Shown here piece after piece: positions 44,903 through 57,675 of a stretch of DNA of 64,000 nucleotides (position 1 is the first letter of the stretch; every line of letters begins with the position of its first letter). The notes beneath the pieces were generated by a model, which saw only the letters and a program-made list of their open reading frames with translations, made no database searches and was not told the origin of the DNA. The DNA lies in NCBI GenBank assembly GCA_949361645.1, contig OX442429.1, positions 3,451,147-3,515,146 on the forward strand, read 5' to 3'. The stretch is from Spongilla lacustris (taxonomy: Eukaryota; Porifera; Demospongiae; Spongillida; Spongillidae). Made by a program: the position numbers and the translations under genes.

Positions 44903-46040
44903 GACGGGAATTAAAGGCTAACCTCTCCACTTCTAGCATAGTGAGGGCTTGCCTTCTTCATGGACTCTTTTGCTGCATCAGGTACCACTTGCTGGTACAG
45001 TCTGTTCACATAAACTGAATGAACAAGGACATAAAAAATCAAATCAATCATCTCAGACCCCACCTGAGCAGATGTATCACTGCTTCACTTCACCCATACC
45101 AGCAAATACAGAGAAAGTCATGTACTGGCAAGGTAATATGCCAGCAAAGGTGAAGTCTCTCATTTGCATTGATATTACTAAATCCAAACAATACTTATCT
45201 AATAAGCAAGGTAATGACCAGACTGCACCCTGGAACTAGCCCAGACACATGACTGCTTGCAGTGTGGGCAAACAAACTGGACCCTATTTTATTACAAGAT
45301 AGCTACTGTCCCTTCCCAAGCGAGTAGTGTACAGAGCAACAGGATTACTAATTATAGTACTCTTACCTGTATGAAAGATGCTAAAGTGCAAGATGGGTTG
45401 CAAAGACAGCCGCACAGCTGGGCAAGCTTGAAGGCCTTACGTTCAACCGGGCTTCATCTCTCGTACTAATTAACGGTATAGTATAGAATCAAGATACCCT
45501 TTCTTTTTTTAGGGGCCTACGTACATGTATATCTATCGCACTAACCTGCATGCAGGGTCCAACATGATTTCCTTCCCAGAACAGGATGTTCCGCTCCTTG
45601 AGGCCTCGGGTTGTGTCAATACGCGGTCCAGCAAAAAACCATTCAACACACTTATAGTAGCGTTCCGCTTGCAACTGAGTGCCAGTAGTAGCCTCCCTGC
45701 TTCAAACCTACTCAGAACAGTTTCATTTTCATCTCTAGAGGAAAAGGACCGTTCCAGGTGTAATTTTGTGCCGAGAGTATCTAAGGTCGCCATTATGATT
45801 ATAAGAACATGTGATCAGTTTTTTAACTTAGGGTTATTAACTTCAGACTGTGAAACGCGAGTGCTAGTGGTATTATTGCATATTCAAAACTTGTGTGAAG
45901 AACTCTTGTATGTACGCTGTTGTTGCCAAGCCTGTATGCATAAATATGGAGCCACCATTTTAAATTTAAAACAGCCGCACGGCCGGTTGAAATTTTTGGA
46001 TCCACTCTCCTTTTATACGCCAACTCCTCCTTTAATATCC
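44903..46040. other. No supported gene
   Basis: Short frames on both strands (for example 45525-46127 + and 45533-45793 -) show no family resemblance. Part of 45500-46040 may belong to the gypsy remnant that follows on the minus strand. Confidence 0.3.
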
Positions 46041-46640
46041 TCATCTGCAGCACTTTGGATGGCCAACCCTGAAATATGTACCTTGATACCAATGCCAAGA
46101 CTGGGTCTCTTCCAGTCCATATTCTAATCTGGGCAGAACTTCCACTAGCAGTACCATCTCTGATGGGGTGTCTTGATCAAGTTCATCGGCTGGTGGACCC
46201 TTTACTGGGAGGCGGCTTAACCCATCTGCATTACTGTGGAGAGTGTCTTTCTTGTAGCATATTGAATACTGATATGCTGCCATGATTACAGCCCTTCTCT
46301 GGATGCATGCTGATTCTTGTGTTGGAGTGCCTTGGAAAGGATCAATGAGTTAATATCGGTTTATAATCAGTGTGCAATTCAGCTTTCCTACCATACAGAT
46401 ATTGGTGGAATACCAAAAACACAGGCCAATGCAATTTGGGAATACCTTTGTTCAGTCTCATACAGGACCTGCGAGGCAAAGGCAATAAGTCTTTCTGATC
46501 CATCTGCCGTTTTGTGGAAGAACTGTCCCCAACCCATAGGCTGATGCGTCACGGCCTAGCAGCAAATCCAAGGATGAATTCAAATGCACTCCTTCATAGA
46601 TGTCAAAGGGCTCTGTATCTCTCTTACCCCATAGCCACAC
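46041..46640 (-). pseudogene. Ty3/gypsy RNase H fragment, minus strand
   Basis: From 46640 downward: HLNSSLDLLLGRDASAYGLG and TVLPQNGRW (start of RNase H with the catalytic Asp in DASAYG). After broken frames comes MAAYQYSICYKKDTLHSNAD, GLSRLPV, the end of RNase H (Y.I.Y..G..H.NADaLSRLP). Both ends of the domain are in the right order and distance. Stops and shifts lie between. Confidence 0.7.
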
Positions 46641-46969
46641 AATGTTTACAGTTGTGATACATTTGCAGCTCTTCTAGATCGAAACTCGTGCGCCAAGCTT
46701 TGCCTCTTAGGTGCTCGTTTTTCATCTGAGTTCAGTTTATAACGCCGCCTCTTAGAAGCTTGCACCGCAACAGAATTCTTTTCCTGTCGCCATCTCTTAG
46801 AAGCTCGGTTTGACTCCAGATTTGCTCTGTAGATGTCACGAGCAGATGCCTGCCTTTGTTCAGTATCAACATTGTATCGAACTCGGAAGTAGTCTCAATT
46901 TTGGAGGTATTCTTCTTTTCCGTGAAGGAACGCCAGGCAAAAGGTAATGGTACCAATTATATGTATCGG

Positions 46970-47235
46970 TATTGTCATGGGAACACTTGTGTTTGTTACT
47001 CGGACGTTTTATGCCAAACATGTATATCTTACATCAAGGGGCTGTCGGTAGGTAAATTCTACATCTATTGGCGTAATTGGCGCTCTTTAAAACTGTTCCT
47101 ATCTATGGAAAACACTTGTGTTTGGTACTCAGACGGAAATTTTTGCTTGATACCACATGTATATATGACATCAAGGGGCAGTCAGTAGGTAAATTCTACA
47201 TCTAGTAGTGTAACTGGCGCTCTTTAAAACCTCGA
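46970..47235. repeat. Two-unit imperfect tandem repeat (~130 bp)
   Basis: Both units share ACACTTGTGTTTG(T/G)TACTC, ACATCAAGGGGC, GTAGGTAAATTCTACATCTA and GGCGCTCTTTAAAAC. No coding content recognised. Confidence 0.65.
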
Positions 47236-47519
47236 GTTATACTCACCCATAAAGACGACGACTATGGAGAAAAAATGGTCTGGGAATGAGAAGTTTTTTA
47301 TTCTCTTAAATGAAACCGGTCTGGCGACTTGAACAAAACATGAAAATGATCGTCTTTCAATTCTGCAATAAAGAGCTACACTATCCGTTTCTGGGTTCGG
47401 GAGTTATACGCAGGTCGCGTTTAAAAAAAAACGATATTCATGATACAGCACAAATCCTATATGAGAGTTACTGCCGTAACTCTCGATAACAGCCATCCCT
47501 GTTGGCATCGTGTTCTGAA

Positions 47520-48065
47520 GAACGTATACTTCAACCCTCTCTTCAGTGCTCTCTTGTTAGGAAGATTTCATTTCCCTAGCACTCTTGTCCGCAACTTCCC
47601 ACCCACCTTACCACTTTCTCGAAGGTCAGCTCCTGTTCCATTAGCAGTCGCTTTTGAATGCCGCCTTCATTAACCCCACACACTAGTCGGTCCTTTAACA
47701 TGTCAATTAATGACTCACCAAACTCACATGTCTGTGCCGACTCTCTGAGCTTCACCACAAATGCTGCTATGGGCTCTTCTATTTGATGCTGACATAAGTG
47801 AAACTTATTCCTTTCTATGAAAACTGAAAATTTCGGGCAGTAATACTCTGCTATCTATTCTACCACCTGCTTGTACTTCATCGCTCCTGGAGAAACTGAC
47901 AGCATCTAGCTACCAAGGAGTTTGTATGCCCACGGACCTAGAGTCGAAATAAAAACCACTCACTTCTTGCTTTCGTCTTGAATTCCCATCTGCTCTACAT
48001 GCAACTGCCACTCTTCCTTTTCTTCATCGAACTCTCCGACCAACCCCTTGGCAGTGATTCAGGTT
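47520..48065 (-). pseudogene. Ty3/gypsy gag, minus strand, second type
   Basis: The frames read GEFDEEKEEWQLHVEQMGIQ (start of the gag domain), FSVFIERNKFHLCQHQIEEP, FVVKLRESAQTCEFGESLID, MLKDRLVCGVNEGGIQKRLL and ELTFEKV. This is a full gag core of a K02A2.6-like gypsy element, with about three stops in the first half. It differs in sequence from the gag at 42067-42456. Confidence 0.75.
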
Positions 48066-48759
48066 ATTCAAGAAGTGATTTACAGCACTGAAATACACCT
48101 TTAATACTAGTTAATCTGTAATATTCATCATGTGTGCGCATGCGTTGCTACTACATTACAAAGTCTCCTCTACTACACATTGTACTTTTCAGTGCTATAG
48201 ATATATCAATGTTATGCCACCTCAATCCCTGCACATATACATGTATACTTCTGACAGACAATATTGTGCTGTGTATGGTGTCTGTATGTAATGATGGAAG
48301 AGAGTTTTTTTACCCATATTCTTAAATACCCTGTGTGAGTATATTGTAAAGTTATTAGCTTTTAAAATACATCATTGGAATGTTTAATTCATTACCTTTG
48401 TTTAATCAAAGTGTTCCACAATTTTTTTTCTCTTACCAACCTTAGTTTGAGTCTATGGTTATACAAGGTACATGTAAACTGCATTAAAAAATATATAGTT
48501 GGGTAGGTTCGCTACATGTAATATCAAAATGGGCTTTCATAGATTTGAATGATAGTATTCAACTTTGTAGAAGAATAAGCATCATTAGACATGTTGCCTT
48601 AGAGAAAACATAGGTTCCCACTTTTATATGGGCAATTGAAATACATTGTATAACATGACTATAACAGGTCGAGGGTTAAGTATAAAAATCATATACAGTG
48701 TACATGCAGCTTTGAGTATGTTCTTTGTAGTGATATATTTAAAAATAACTCTTTCACAG
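48066..48759. other. Probable intron, no features
   Basis: AT-rich; nothing recognised. Confidence 0.3.
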
Positions 48760-48831
48760 GCTGGTGATATATGGTGTCAGCTTGTGAAGCTGCACTGGAG
48801 CTCTGATGGTGCTACTGAGAGCTGGAAAAAG
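48760..48831 (+). CDS. THADA-like gene, exon B
   Basis: A 24-codon open stretch between a TTTCACAG acceptor and a GTTTGT donor: AGDIWCQLVKLHWSSDGATE, SWKK. Phase 0 at its start matches exon A (36883-37059). The join gives a continuous amphipathic helix (GHQALACH-AGDIWCQLVKLHW). It is short, so it rests on splice signals, phase and helix continuity. The intron from exon A would be 11.7 kb. Confidence 0.4.
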
Positions 48832-51800
48832 GTTTGTGTGTAATTTAATGTAATACACACAGCATTTCCTGGATGTAAATTGTAACTTGTAACTTGCAGT
48901 AGCTACCCACCATAGAATACTTTTTCTATGGTGATGCTAGGCACGTATGGTAATTAGCATACAACATTATTACTCTACAGTTGAGTAATACTGCTCACTG
49001 TGCAATACGTCTTGACACTGACTACGTGTATCAGATGATTACATGGTGCTGCTTTCAAAGCTGAGCACTGGTACTTGTGTTTGCGTGACAAAGCAGCCAA
49101 ATTCTGCTACCTGAACTACGGGCTCAATGTTAACTCAAACATTGCTATTCAGTACCCGTAGCTACGGTCTCATGCTATGATGCTGCGCCGTGATAATTAA
49201 ACTACACATGTACGTGGAACGTAGGGATACTTTTTTATGACAGGTACTGTAGTTGTATATTTCAATGATCTTCACTTCTGAATCACTAACAATTCAACAA
49301 CACTCAATATTTTTGCAAGGGTGTGTGTGGCATATAACAGCTAGCATATGCTTTGAACAAGTATTGAGTGCAGAGTGTAGCCAAGTTTAATGAGATTTAA
49401 GGCAAAGCTTTTAGCAAAACACATTGTACATGTATTTGCCATTCAAGCACATACTAACTTTTCTGCTATAGTTGCTAATCCTCAGATCCGACACAGCTTC
49501 TCTTTCACCTTTGCAATGCTGTCTGCCTCATCTTATTTGCAGGTACATGTACAACATATTCCCGTATCAGGCACCTAAGCTTTGAAGCAGGGAACAGGTA
49601 CAGTGCAGACGCTACCTTCCTTCTGGCTTCCTAGGTTCGCAAGGGGATGGGGCCACACCTCCATCGTGTCATTCTACCATGCACACCCTGCAGTAGCTAC
49701 TGTCACAGCGCTATTTTGTGCTCAACATTTGCTTCAGCCTGATAGCCCTGGCTTCAAATTCCTCCTCCTCATCTGCATTAGTATAGGCACTCTCCTTAAC
49801 TGGTTTTATTAGAAACCACGTATATGCTCTGTTCAACTGACCTACCTGCGTGTCTTGTCCGTTCTCACTAGTCTGGCGCTTTTGTAAATCCATTGCCACG
49901 CCCTCCTTTGTCCGTGCCTGCTGGTCTACCACATTGTCGGAAGCCTGCACCACCGCTGCCTTGTTGTGATTGTATGTTCATACCTGGCCTGTATGTGTAA
50001 AGATGTTAAAAAAGCCATAGCTATATCCCTGCTTCGAAATACTTCCTGTAATACCAGCTGTCTGCTGAAGATTCTGCATACGCGTAGATCACTTGATGTC
50101 CTAGAAGGTCTGTAGCTTGCTGAGTTTTCAACAACACTAAAAATTAAGCCTGAAGGTTCTGGCTTCTATAGGTACAGAAGGGTCCTGCATCCGATCCTCA
50201 ATGGTTTCAAGTGGACCCCCAATACATTGTATTGTTTGAAAAGTGACCTAGCATAAATGCATGTACTGCTCGCGCGAGCTGATTTTGAACCAACTTTGCG
50301 ATGAGTAAATTTAATAACCTGTTATTGAATTATAATTTTTATCATTGTTCCACAAGTCTTTTTATACACAATATGTGTACAAATCCTCCAGGACACTGCT
50401 CACCTGTATCAAATAGTGCAGAGCTAATACTGAACTGTGAACACCTGTGCATACTTTGCGTACAGTGTTCACACGGATGCAAATAAACAATATGTATGTA
50501 TGTCATAGCCGCATTTGAACTAATAATGTAACTCAATGGTTATAAGTAACAACAGCATAACATAATTATTTGCATTATGATTAAGTAGTAAGGGCTTAAT
50601 GTAGTGCGTGGCACTGGCCAACGTTTGAGCCTTTGGATGTCAGTAGTGCACACAATATTGTGGTGCTTGTAACCAAGCTTCCACCAAAACGATTGGGCTA
50701 TGCCCGTACACCCAAGGCCAACTAATCCGTATACTGATGGGTCAGCCATAAAGAAATACCAATGGATCGCATTGACTGCCACAAACATGGAAGCACGCTT
50801 ACCAATTTTACATCGTTGTGCAGTTTTAATCCCCATAGTACTTCGCAGAGTCGGAAATAACATCTCCATATTGGCTGGATATTTGTCCAGTCAAAGGAAC
50901 ATTTCACTGGACATTTTGTTAAAATGGGCGGTCAAAGTATTACTGTGCAACTAGAGCAGGCTATTACCACATTACCTACTACATGTATCAGCAAAGCAGA
51001 GTGGTTACATTCAAGCGGTAGATTGTAGGGATAAGCAAAAACAACATTACGTAACCATTAAGCCATAGTCACAGCTGAAGCGGTTTTTGGTTGTTTTAAA
51101 ATCACCTGGTGCAAGGTAGTGAGTACGTATTAAAAAATGAACGGTCAAATTGTCCTCCCAAGACCATAATCGGCCGGTCATTATTGTAAAATGCGCAGAA
51201 AATGACCGATGATAGCACGTTATTTCCGACTCTGCTTCTTATAACCTGATCACCTGCTACATTTACTGTATGTAAAGCCTGGCGGTGAACTCTAAGCTAC
51301 ATGTAAGTTGAACAGGTGATCCTTAGAGAAATGCTGACTGGTTATCTCTTGGAGTAATAATGGCAACTGAAGCACTTGTGAAAGTGTGATGACAATATTG
51401 GAGAGTGATCTGAGCAGAAATGAGCCTTTGGATGTCAGTAGTGCACATGATATTGTGGTGCTTGTAGAAAAGGTGAAGAGTTAGTATACATATTGACAAT
51501 ATATCACATTCCCCTCTTCAGATTCTTTCCAAAATTATGTGTAATTACCCCTGTAATGCCTGCATTCCAAAACTGTCACCCATTTGGACATTTTTTCCCA
51601 ACAGTACTTGAAGTTCTCTGTGCAGCAGTGTTGAAATTATGTCTAGAGAGATTTTATAAGCCGCTTCCTAACTAGATATCTCAAACTACATTGAACTGCA
51701 TTGATCTAGATCGAGGTAGCACCCATCTGCTTTGGCCGTGTCCGCACTTCAACCGGATCGAGTTGGTTTGAGTGTGGTCGATGTTAAAATAGGATCTGCT

Positions 51801-52247
51801 GTACCGGTTTGCGTTCATGGAACTATGCATAAGCCACTGCTACAAAGGACGCGAACAGGACATCGTCGTTTGATCAGAGAGAGGAGGCACGTTGTCTTGA
51901 GGCATTGTGAATTCCAGACTGCTTCTCCTCCAACACAGCGGCACATTCACACCTCTGCTGAAGGGCAGTCATCTCAGTGATAGCCACACTGTGAGTAGCC
52001 TCAAGTAGCCCAACCTTCTCGTTTTGGTGGAAGCTCGGTTACATGTTTATGTTCCTCTCATAGCGCTGTGTATGAGCGCTATTATCACATGCATGTATAG
52101 CCCACACACTATCAGATTGACACAAATATTGGTAGGTTTGATACCCTATACCCTATCCTGACCTTCAGCTTAGTACTTTGGCTTAGTCGGCCTATGCCCA
52201 ATTATGTTTCATGGGCCCAGATGGGCCATCTTAACTTAATAATTCTT
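48832..52247. other. Probable intron with a possible small hAT-like TIR unit
   Basis: 50846-50861 and 51219-51234 are a perfect 16-bp inverted repeat (CAGAGTCGGAAATAAC) bounding 389 bp. A 43-bp direct repeat (TGAGCCTTTGGATGTCAGTA...) occurs at about 50626 and 51421. No convincing 8-bp duplication is visible. A minus-strand frame near 49711-49953 is Gln/Glu-rich and may be gag debris. No genes recognised. Confidence 0.45.
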
Positions 52248-53135
52248 TCAAGGCCCAAACCGCAATCCGATCCAGTTTGCTGAAACCAGATCCAATGCTT
52301 TACGAAGCGATTTAATTGCGGTATAGCCTATAGATCCTGAGAACTGCCTCTCTACATTTCTTAGGAGAGACCAACTGTTTCGTCCTCTCCCCCTTCGCCT
52401 CCAGTCCAGACTGTCACTTTCTTCCGCGAGATACAAGGGAATCCTTCTCCACGAACCCAATAGCCGTATTTCAGCTAAGCTTTCATCAGTGTGCTGGAGT
52501 TGACGTAGCTCCACTGCTCCGAAGTTGATATCCTGTGTTCCTTCTCCTTGGCCGTGCTGCCAAAATTTCCTCCATTCCTGACGTTTCTGCGCTTTGGTCA
52601 TCCGTCAACGTGCTCGTCCTCCTTCCAGCAGCTCATCATCTAGGCCATCCTTCCACGGGTCTTCTGGTAGTACCATTGCCAGGTCTTAGACGTGATTCTG
52701 CCCCTCAGTCTCAGCACCCTCCTGAACAGCCTCCAGTTCTGTTGCCTGCTCCGGCCTCTCCACGTCGTCCTTGCCCTGCGGTTCCATTTCTGTTTCACTT
52801 TCGCTCCGCTCCTCATGTCTCTCCTCCAGTTCCCTCTGCGTCCTCATCTCGTCCATCAGTGCCTCCTCTCTGCCTGTTGTGTCGTGAGGCTATCTAGCCT
52901 TACACCCACCCTACAGCTGGTTCAGTTCAGGCACGTCTCATCCTAGCAGTACTGCCGTAGGCAAAGTGTCCGATAGGGCCGCTTCCACCGTCAAGGGTAG
53001 ACCATCCACTTTGAGCTCCACCACTGCCAGAGGGTATGCCACCGTGTCTCCGTGCGCACACAGCACCATGACCTTATCGTCCAGTACCTTCGTTGTCGGG
53101 ACCAGGTCTCTCCGTACCATTGTCCTTGCACGGCC
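52248..53135 (-). pseudogene. Ty3/gypsy protease C-terminal half and downstream region
   Basis: Minus-strand frame 53120-52938 reads MVRRDLVPTTKV, VLCAHGDTVAYPLAVVELKV, ALSDTLPTAVLLG, the body and flap-to-end region of a retroviral-type protease. Frame 52601-52248 continues (TKAQKRQEWRKF, AVELRQLQHTDESLAEIRLL). The N-terminal part with the catalytic Asp is at about 54900, across an insertion. No RT follows below 52248. Confidence 0.65.
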
Positions 53136-54880
53136 GTTCCGTAATGGACATTAGGTTTGTAATTAGAGAATGATCGTAAACATTACGGTATATCGGCACA
53201 AAACATGCACAAAAGTTGCCATTTGTTTTTCGATTTTTTATTCCCATCTAGACTATGACTAAAAATCCAAAACGTATAACACGAGGTTTCCCAGGGTATC
53301 TCCTCCTTATAATAAAATCCAGCGCATTTTATACCCCTATGGATCGACGTATATATTGATTGCGCATTATTTGGATCGTATTTTATTTACAAACTATGTT
53401 CGATTCACTCGTCTAGTACGCCACAACTGCCACATTCTAGAGCCCTAATTCTTACCATGCTATGTGTAGTTCTCGCAGTATGTGAATAGTCTCTCTCTGG
53501 ACGCTTTTTCTGTGAGAAGTTGTTACCTTTGCTAAACTGTTGACATCAATAAATCATCCGCGAGAGTACTACGTGCATGGCAATATATAGGCTTTGACGA
53601 TCCTGGAACTGTCTATAACTAAATCTTCTATTCGCTTTGGAACCATAAGCACTGATCATGTAGGGTGCAATTAAAACCTGTATTTGCACCCAGTGTATAT
53701 GTACATTTGTATGGTACCTCCTTTGCAGTAGCCATGGCTGTATGTGAGAATTTTGGCTCCCCCTTCTTTCAATTAATGGCTGGTTGGTCATAAAGGTCAT
53801 AAAATTTTCATGGTGCAATGGCTTCAGCATAGGTCTTCAGAACCATGATTCCAGGCAGCCTGCCTGGAATTTTTGATTTCTTATTAACTTGCTGAGAGTG
53901 TATTTGCTAAAATGTACAGTACCAGTCAGGGAATGTATACCTCAATGATGAATTTTGAGTCTGTCATATGTCTAGATCATGCATCTTTAAGGTGTGGTCT
54001 TTGTAGTTGGTATGCTGCTGCACAGCCAGATGGCCACATGCTTTGCAAAATTCACTTGCACATGCCAATCCCAATTATACAGTAATACAAGAGGAATTGA
54101 GAGTACATGGTCAAGCAAGCTCAAAGTGACTTCCATATGTGACCGATCATGTATAGTAAAGCAGTTGGTGAGGTCATGGGTCTGTAGTCAAGAATGCAGT
54201 GCATGCTATGGTGCACAGTGGATTTCTATATAAATAGATACATGTACATGTCGGCCAAGCAGTGTCCATGTTGAGCATAATTTGAAATTACAAAGTGTCC
54301 ACCACCCAGTACATATTTGGTACATGATGTACATGAAATGCAAGGACAAAGAAAGGCATAATGCAACAACACTTTTTAAGCGTTTGTCCTGCACTGGAAG
54401 CCGGAAAACCACCATCAAAGCGACCTTTACACTCGGCCGTTTATTTTAACCTGTAACCGCCATCTTGGAAAATGCCATATTCAAGGGGTTTAGTATAGCC
54501 ATCAGAAAAAGCGTCCATCTTAGAACACGCTATACATTTATACACCCATCTGTCCACTATACCGAGTATAAGGGATTTTCACATCTCTGTGGCAGTTGGT
54601 GCAAACAAGCCTCGTGTTCGTACCCTATTCGACACGGGTATGGTAGCTTCCGCAATTACAGTGTTGCGTAGGTAAGTGCTGCCAAGACAGGACTTGCACT
54701 GTTCTCATTAGGAGAGATGACACTATCCAGCTGTTCATTAGTTATGTGCATCACTACAACCAAAGACTAGTAGCAAAGCGAATTCCATTCGGACGTGGTT
54801 GCCAGGTCGATAATTAGTAGGTAACTAGGTAGTTAATATTCATCACGGGCGGAGGCCTAATGTCCAACGTTTCAATGTAT
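53136..54880. mobile_element. ~1.75-kb insertion in the gypsy protease
   Basis: The protease frame breaks just after its D-T-G-A motif at about 54890 and resumes at about 53130. At both breaks the sequence is GCACGGCCGTT(C/T)C, followed inward by imperfect inverted repeats (CCGTAATGGACATTAGG at 53140 and CCTAATGTCCAACG at 54861). The interior has no recognised gene; small frames on both strands lack family features. It is a probable non-autonomous TIR element; exact ends are uncertain by a few bases. Confidence 0.55.
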
Positions 54881-56090
54881 TGAAACGGCCGTGCTTGAGC
54901 ACCTGTGTCCAGCACAAAGTCTTGAACCTCTTTTCCCTCCACAAATCCGGAACGTAGCACTGTCCGGTCTACCTGCTGTCGTGTTGAGCAGTTTCCATGA
55001 CTGTGGCAGAAAAGTGCTTTCTCCGGGCAATTCCACGAGAGGTGGCCCATCTTGCTACAGCTATACCACCTGACGCTGCCTGGTCCTCTTCTTACGCTCG
55101 CCTCCTGTTTCATCGGGTATCCTCAGTACCCGTATCCTGGGGTTTTCGGAGTTTCTTGTGCCTTGAGCTCTTCCCTTTCTCCACCCCTAGGATAAAAGTG
55201 TTCCCTGTCCGTCTGTGGTCTTTCTCCACGTTCTCCTTGTCTGGCCCCACCTCATTCCAGTCCTCGAGCCTGTAGGTAACTGTCAGCCAGCTCTCCAGCT
55301 TCCTTGCTTGAGCTTGGCTCTCGCTCGTTCACCCACACCTTGAGGGCTTGTGGCAAGGTATCAACTAACTGTTCCTTGACGATAGTGTCTAGCAGTTCGT
55401 CCACCCTTTTAGCCACTTCTTGTAGCTTGCTCGCCTGCTCGCGGTATGTTTCCCCTGGTCCCTTCCGCATAGACGTAAATCTCTGCCGATAGGTCTCCTC
55501 TTTAATATCGTAGTGGTGGAAGACTGCCTCTTTCATGCTGTCGTACTGTGTGGCCTCTTCTGCAGATAAGGACGCATATGCCTGCTGTGCCTTTCCACTA
55601 AGGTATGGAGCCAACTTAGAAGCCCATCTCGACTTGTCAATTTCGTAAGCTTCCATCACCCTCTCGAAAGTAGTAAGGTAGGTCTGTATGTCGTCCTTTT
55701 ACGTTAGTCTTACTAGCTGCATGTCCTTCTCGCTTGGCCCTTTTCTTGTCCGTGACTCAGTCCTTTCCACCAGCTTAGCGATCAATTCTAAATGTTGTTC
55801 GCTTTCTTCTCGTCGTATCCACTCCTCTTCCCGCCGTATCCGCTCTTCCTCTCATCACTCCTGTCTCCTCTCCTCCTCCTGTTGGTGCTCCGCCTCGACC
55901 TGCCTCTGCTGGGTCTCCATGAGCAACCTTAGGACATCGTTCATCGATACTGCCTCCTCCCACAGCGTCGTCTCTACTCTGAATAATAGTCCGGAATTTG
56001 TTGACATAAAACCGTGCTTACAACTATTTTTGGGTTTCATCGCCTTTCGCACGACTGCCGAATCCCACCACTGCCACCATATGTGAAGGA
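54814..56090 (-). pseudogene. Ty3/gypsy gag and protease start, minus strand
   Basis: Starting about 56080 next to a primer-binding-like TGGTGGCAGTGGTGGG sequence: MNDVLRLLMETQQRQ, then Glu/Arg-rich frames. Frame 55659-55252 reads YEIDKSRWASKLAPYLSGKA, QQAYASLSAEEATQYDSMKE, YRQRFTSMRKGPGETYREQA (gag capsid-like). Frame 55113-54814 reads WYSCSKMGHLSWNCP (zinc knuckle with the first Cys changed) and VQDFVLDTGAQ (protease active site, D-T-G). The order gag - knuckle - protease is complete; two or three frame changes separate the blocks. Confidence 0.75.
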
Positions 56091-57500
56091 TCAATCTAGC
56101 CGCAGCCTGCGTGCCGCTCCTTCCCCACAACTGCTAGATATCCACCACCGTACCAGACCCAGGAATACATGTATAGTACACATTATATATAGCAATAAGG
56201 TAAGCTGCCATATTAGAACTGGTTTTTAAATGGACTGTACAAGTCAAACGCATCGTCTGGAGGACATTTTAACACAACCAAGTGTCACTACTGATGGATG
56301 CGCATCATGCCATCGTTTTAAAAGTTTTGCAGCATCTTTTGTTTTGTATATCCACTCGCACCTCGGGGGAAGGGGGGGGGGGGTTGCGGTGAGTGCCAAA
56401 TAAGAACGGGGGTGTGTCATAGCTTTTAAAATGGTTTCAATTGAACAGACAACCAGCAACACCGCCAACATATCTGGAAGTATCCGAAGTGAAGTTCTAA
56501 ACACACACATTTGCTTTCTCTGCCTGCAACTATGTCACTTTGTGTTAGTTCGAGGGGTAGTGATTTAAAAAAAAAGCCATGCGTTGCAAGAGCTAGCAAA
56601 AGCCCTCCTTTTCCCTATCTTTCTATTCACATGTCATGAGACATAGATTTTAAGCGTAAAACTTTGTTATAAGTGGTTATGCGGAAGAGCTACTTCAAGT
56701 CAAAGAGAGGCTTCGTGACCTCCATTGAAAATTACCCGAAGTGAGTACTAAATGAGCCATAGCTTGCCTGGTTGAAATTGGCATCGCTAAGTTACGGTTA
56801 TTACACAAATCTACACAAAATAGAAAGAGTTTCAAACCCCTACCTCTTCTACAGCTTCCTGGGAATCGCTGGAATTCACTTGTTTACCTGTACGTGGTTA
56901 AATTATTGTAATAAATACTAATTGGAAAATTATTGATAGATGCACATATATCATGGCCGTACGTACGTGAAAACAAATTAACTACTTAGGGGCGTAGTTC
57001 GCAAAGGGTATTATCAACTGTGGTTATAGGCTGCGGTTATTCGGACCCCCCCCCCCCCCCCCTCGTTCTTATTTGGCCAACCCGTTCTTATATGGCAGTT
57101 TACCTTAGCTCCGCATAAACGTCATTCTAGACCTGTAGGCTCCTGCTATTCAGTCTTTTAGCACCTGATTCATCCTTTATCAGGGTGGTAGATCATGAAC
57201 CCTGACACTTCCCACTTCTTCTCTTGCGACAAATACCATTTGTCGAATGCTCACACCGGCCTACTGCTTCAGATATCATCGAAGACCTCCAGTTTATCCA
57301 ATTCCTTAGTATAGATCCTTCTCCTGCGACAATCAACGCCATTTGTCGATTGTGTATTCCTGTTGCCCTCTTTGTACCTCTTCAGCGCCCGTTCACATAT
57401 ACATCTTTCCGCACAGTCAAACCACCCGTTCCATGCATGATGGCAACCGAAGGTCTTCCTACGTTCGGGAACAGCTGCACCATGCATCCTCAGGTTCTCC
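56091..57500. other. Possible LTR remnant and spacer
   Basis: The sequence just above the gag start should contain the matching 5' LTR (its end ...CTTCACA next to the PBS-like site at 56080), but no second LTR copy allows definition. 56372-56384 is poly-G, 57047-57062 poly-C. No gene recognised. Confidence 0.35.
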
Positions 57501-57675
57501 ACTTTTGAGTACCGCTAACCTTCTCTCTCTAGCCGGCTACCCTCAGGTCTACCGCTTTTGGATACGCTACCAGCCTTCCTTCTTAGGTCCACCTCAATCA
57601 GTTCCATCATACTCTTCTGGATCCATGGGTCTCCCTGCACAACTGTCAGGGATGGATCCCACTGCTGCCACCAAA
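57500..57675 (-). pseudogene. 5' leader and gag start of a second gypsy element
   Basis: Directly inside the LTR at 57676, the minus strand reads TTTGGTGGCAGCAGTGGGAT, the gypsy-type leader also seen in a variant at 56080. A short gag-like opening frame follows (MELIEVDLRRKAG, GSRLEREG). The element is truncated soon after. Confidence 0.5.

Noticed and set aside
52535..52946. Ser/Pro/Leu-rich plus-strand frames of 84-120 codons.
   Set aside because: They are opposite the gypsy protease-flanking frame on the minus strand, which has recognisable blocks.
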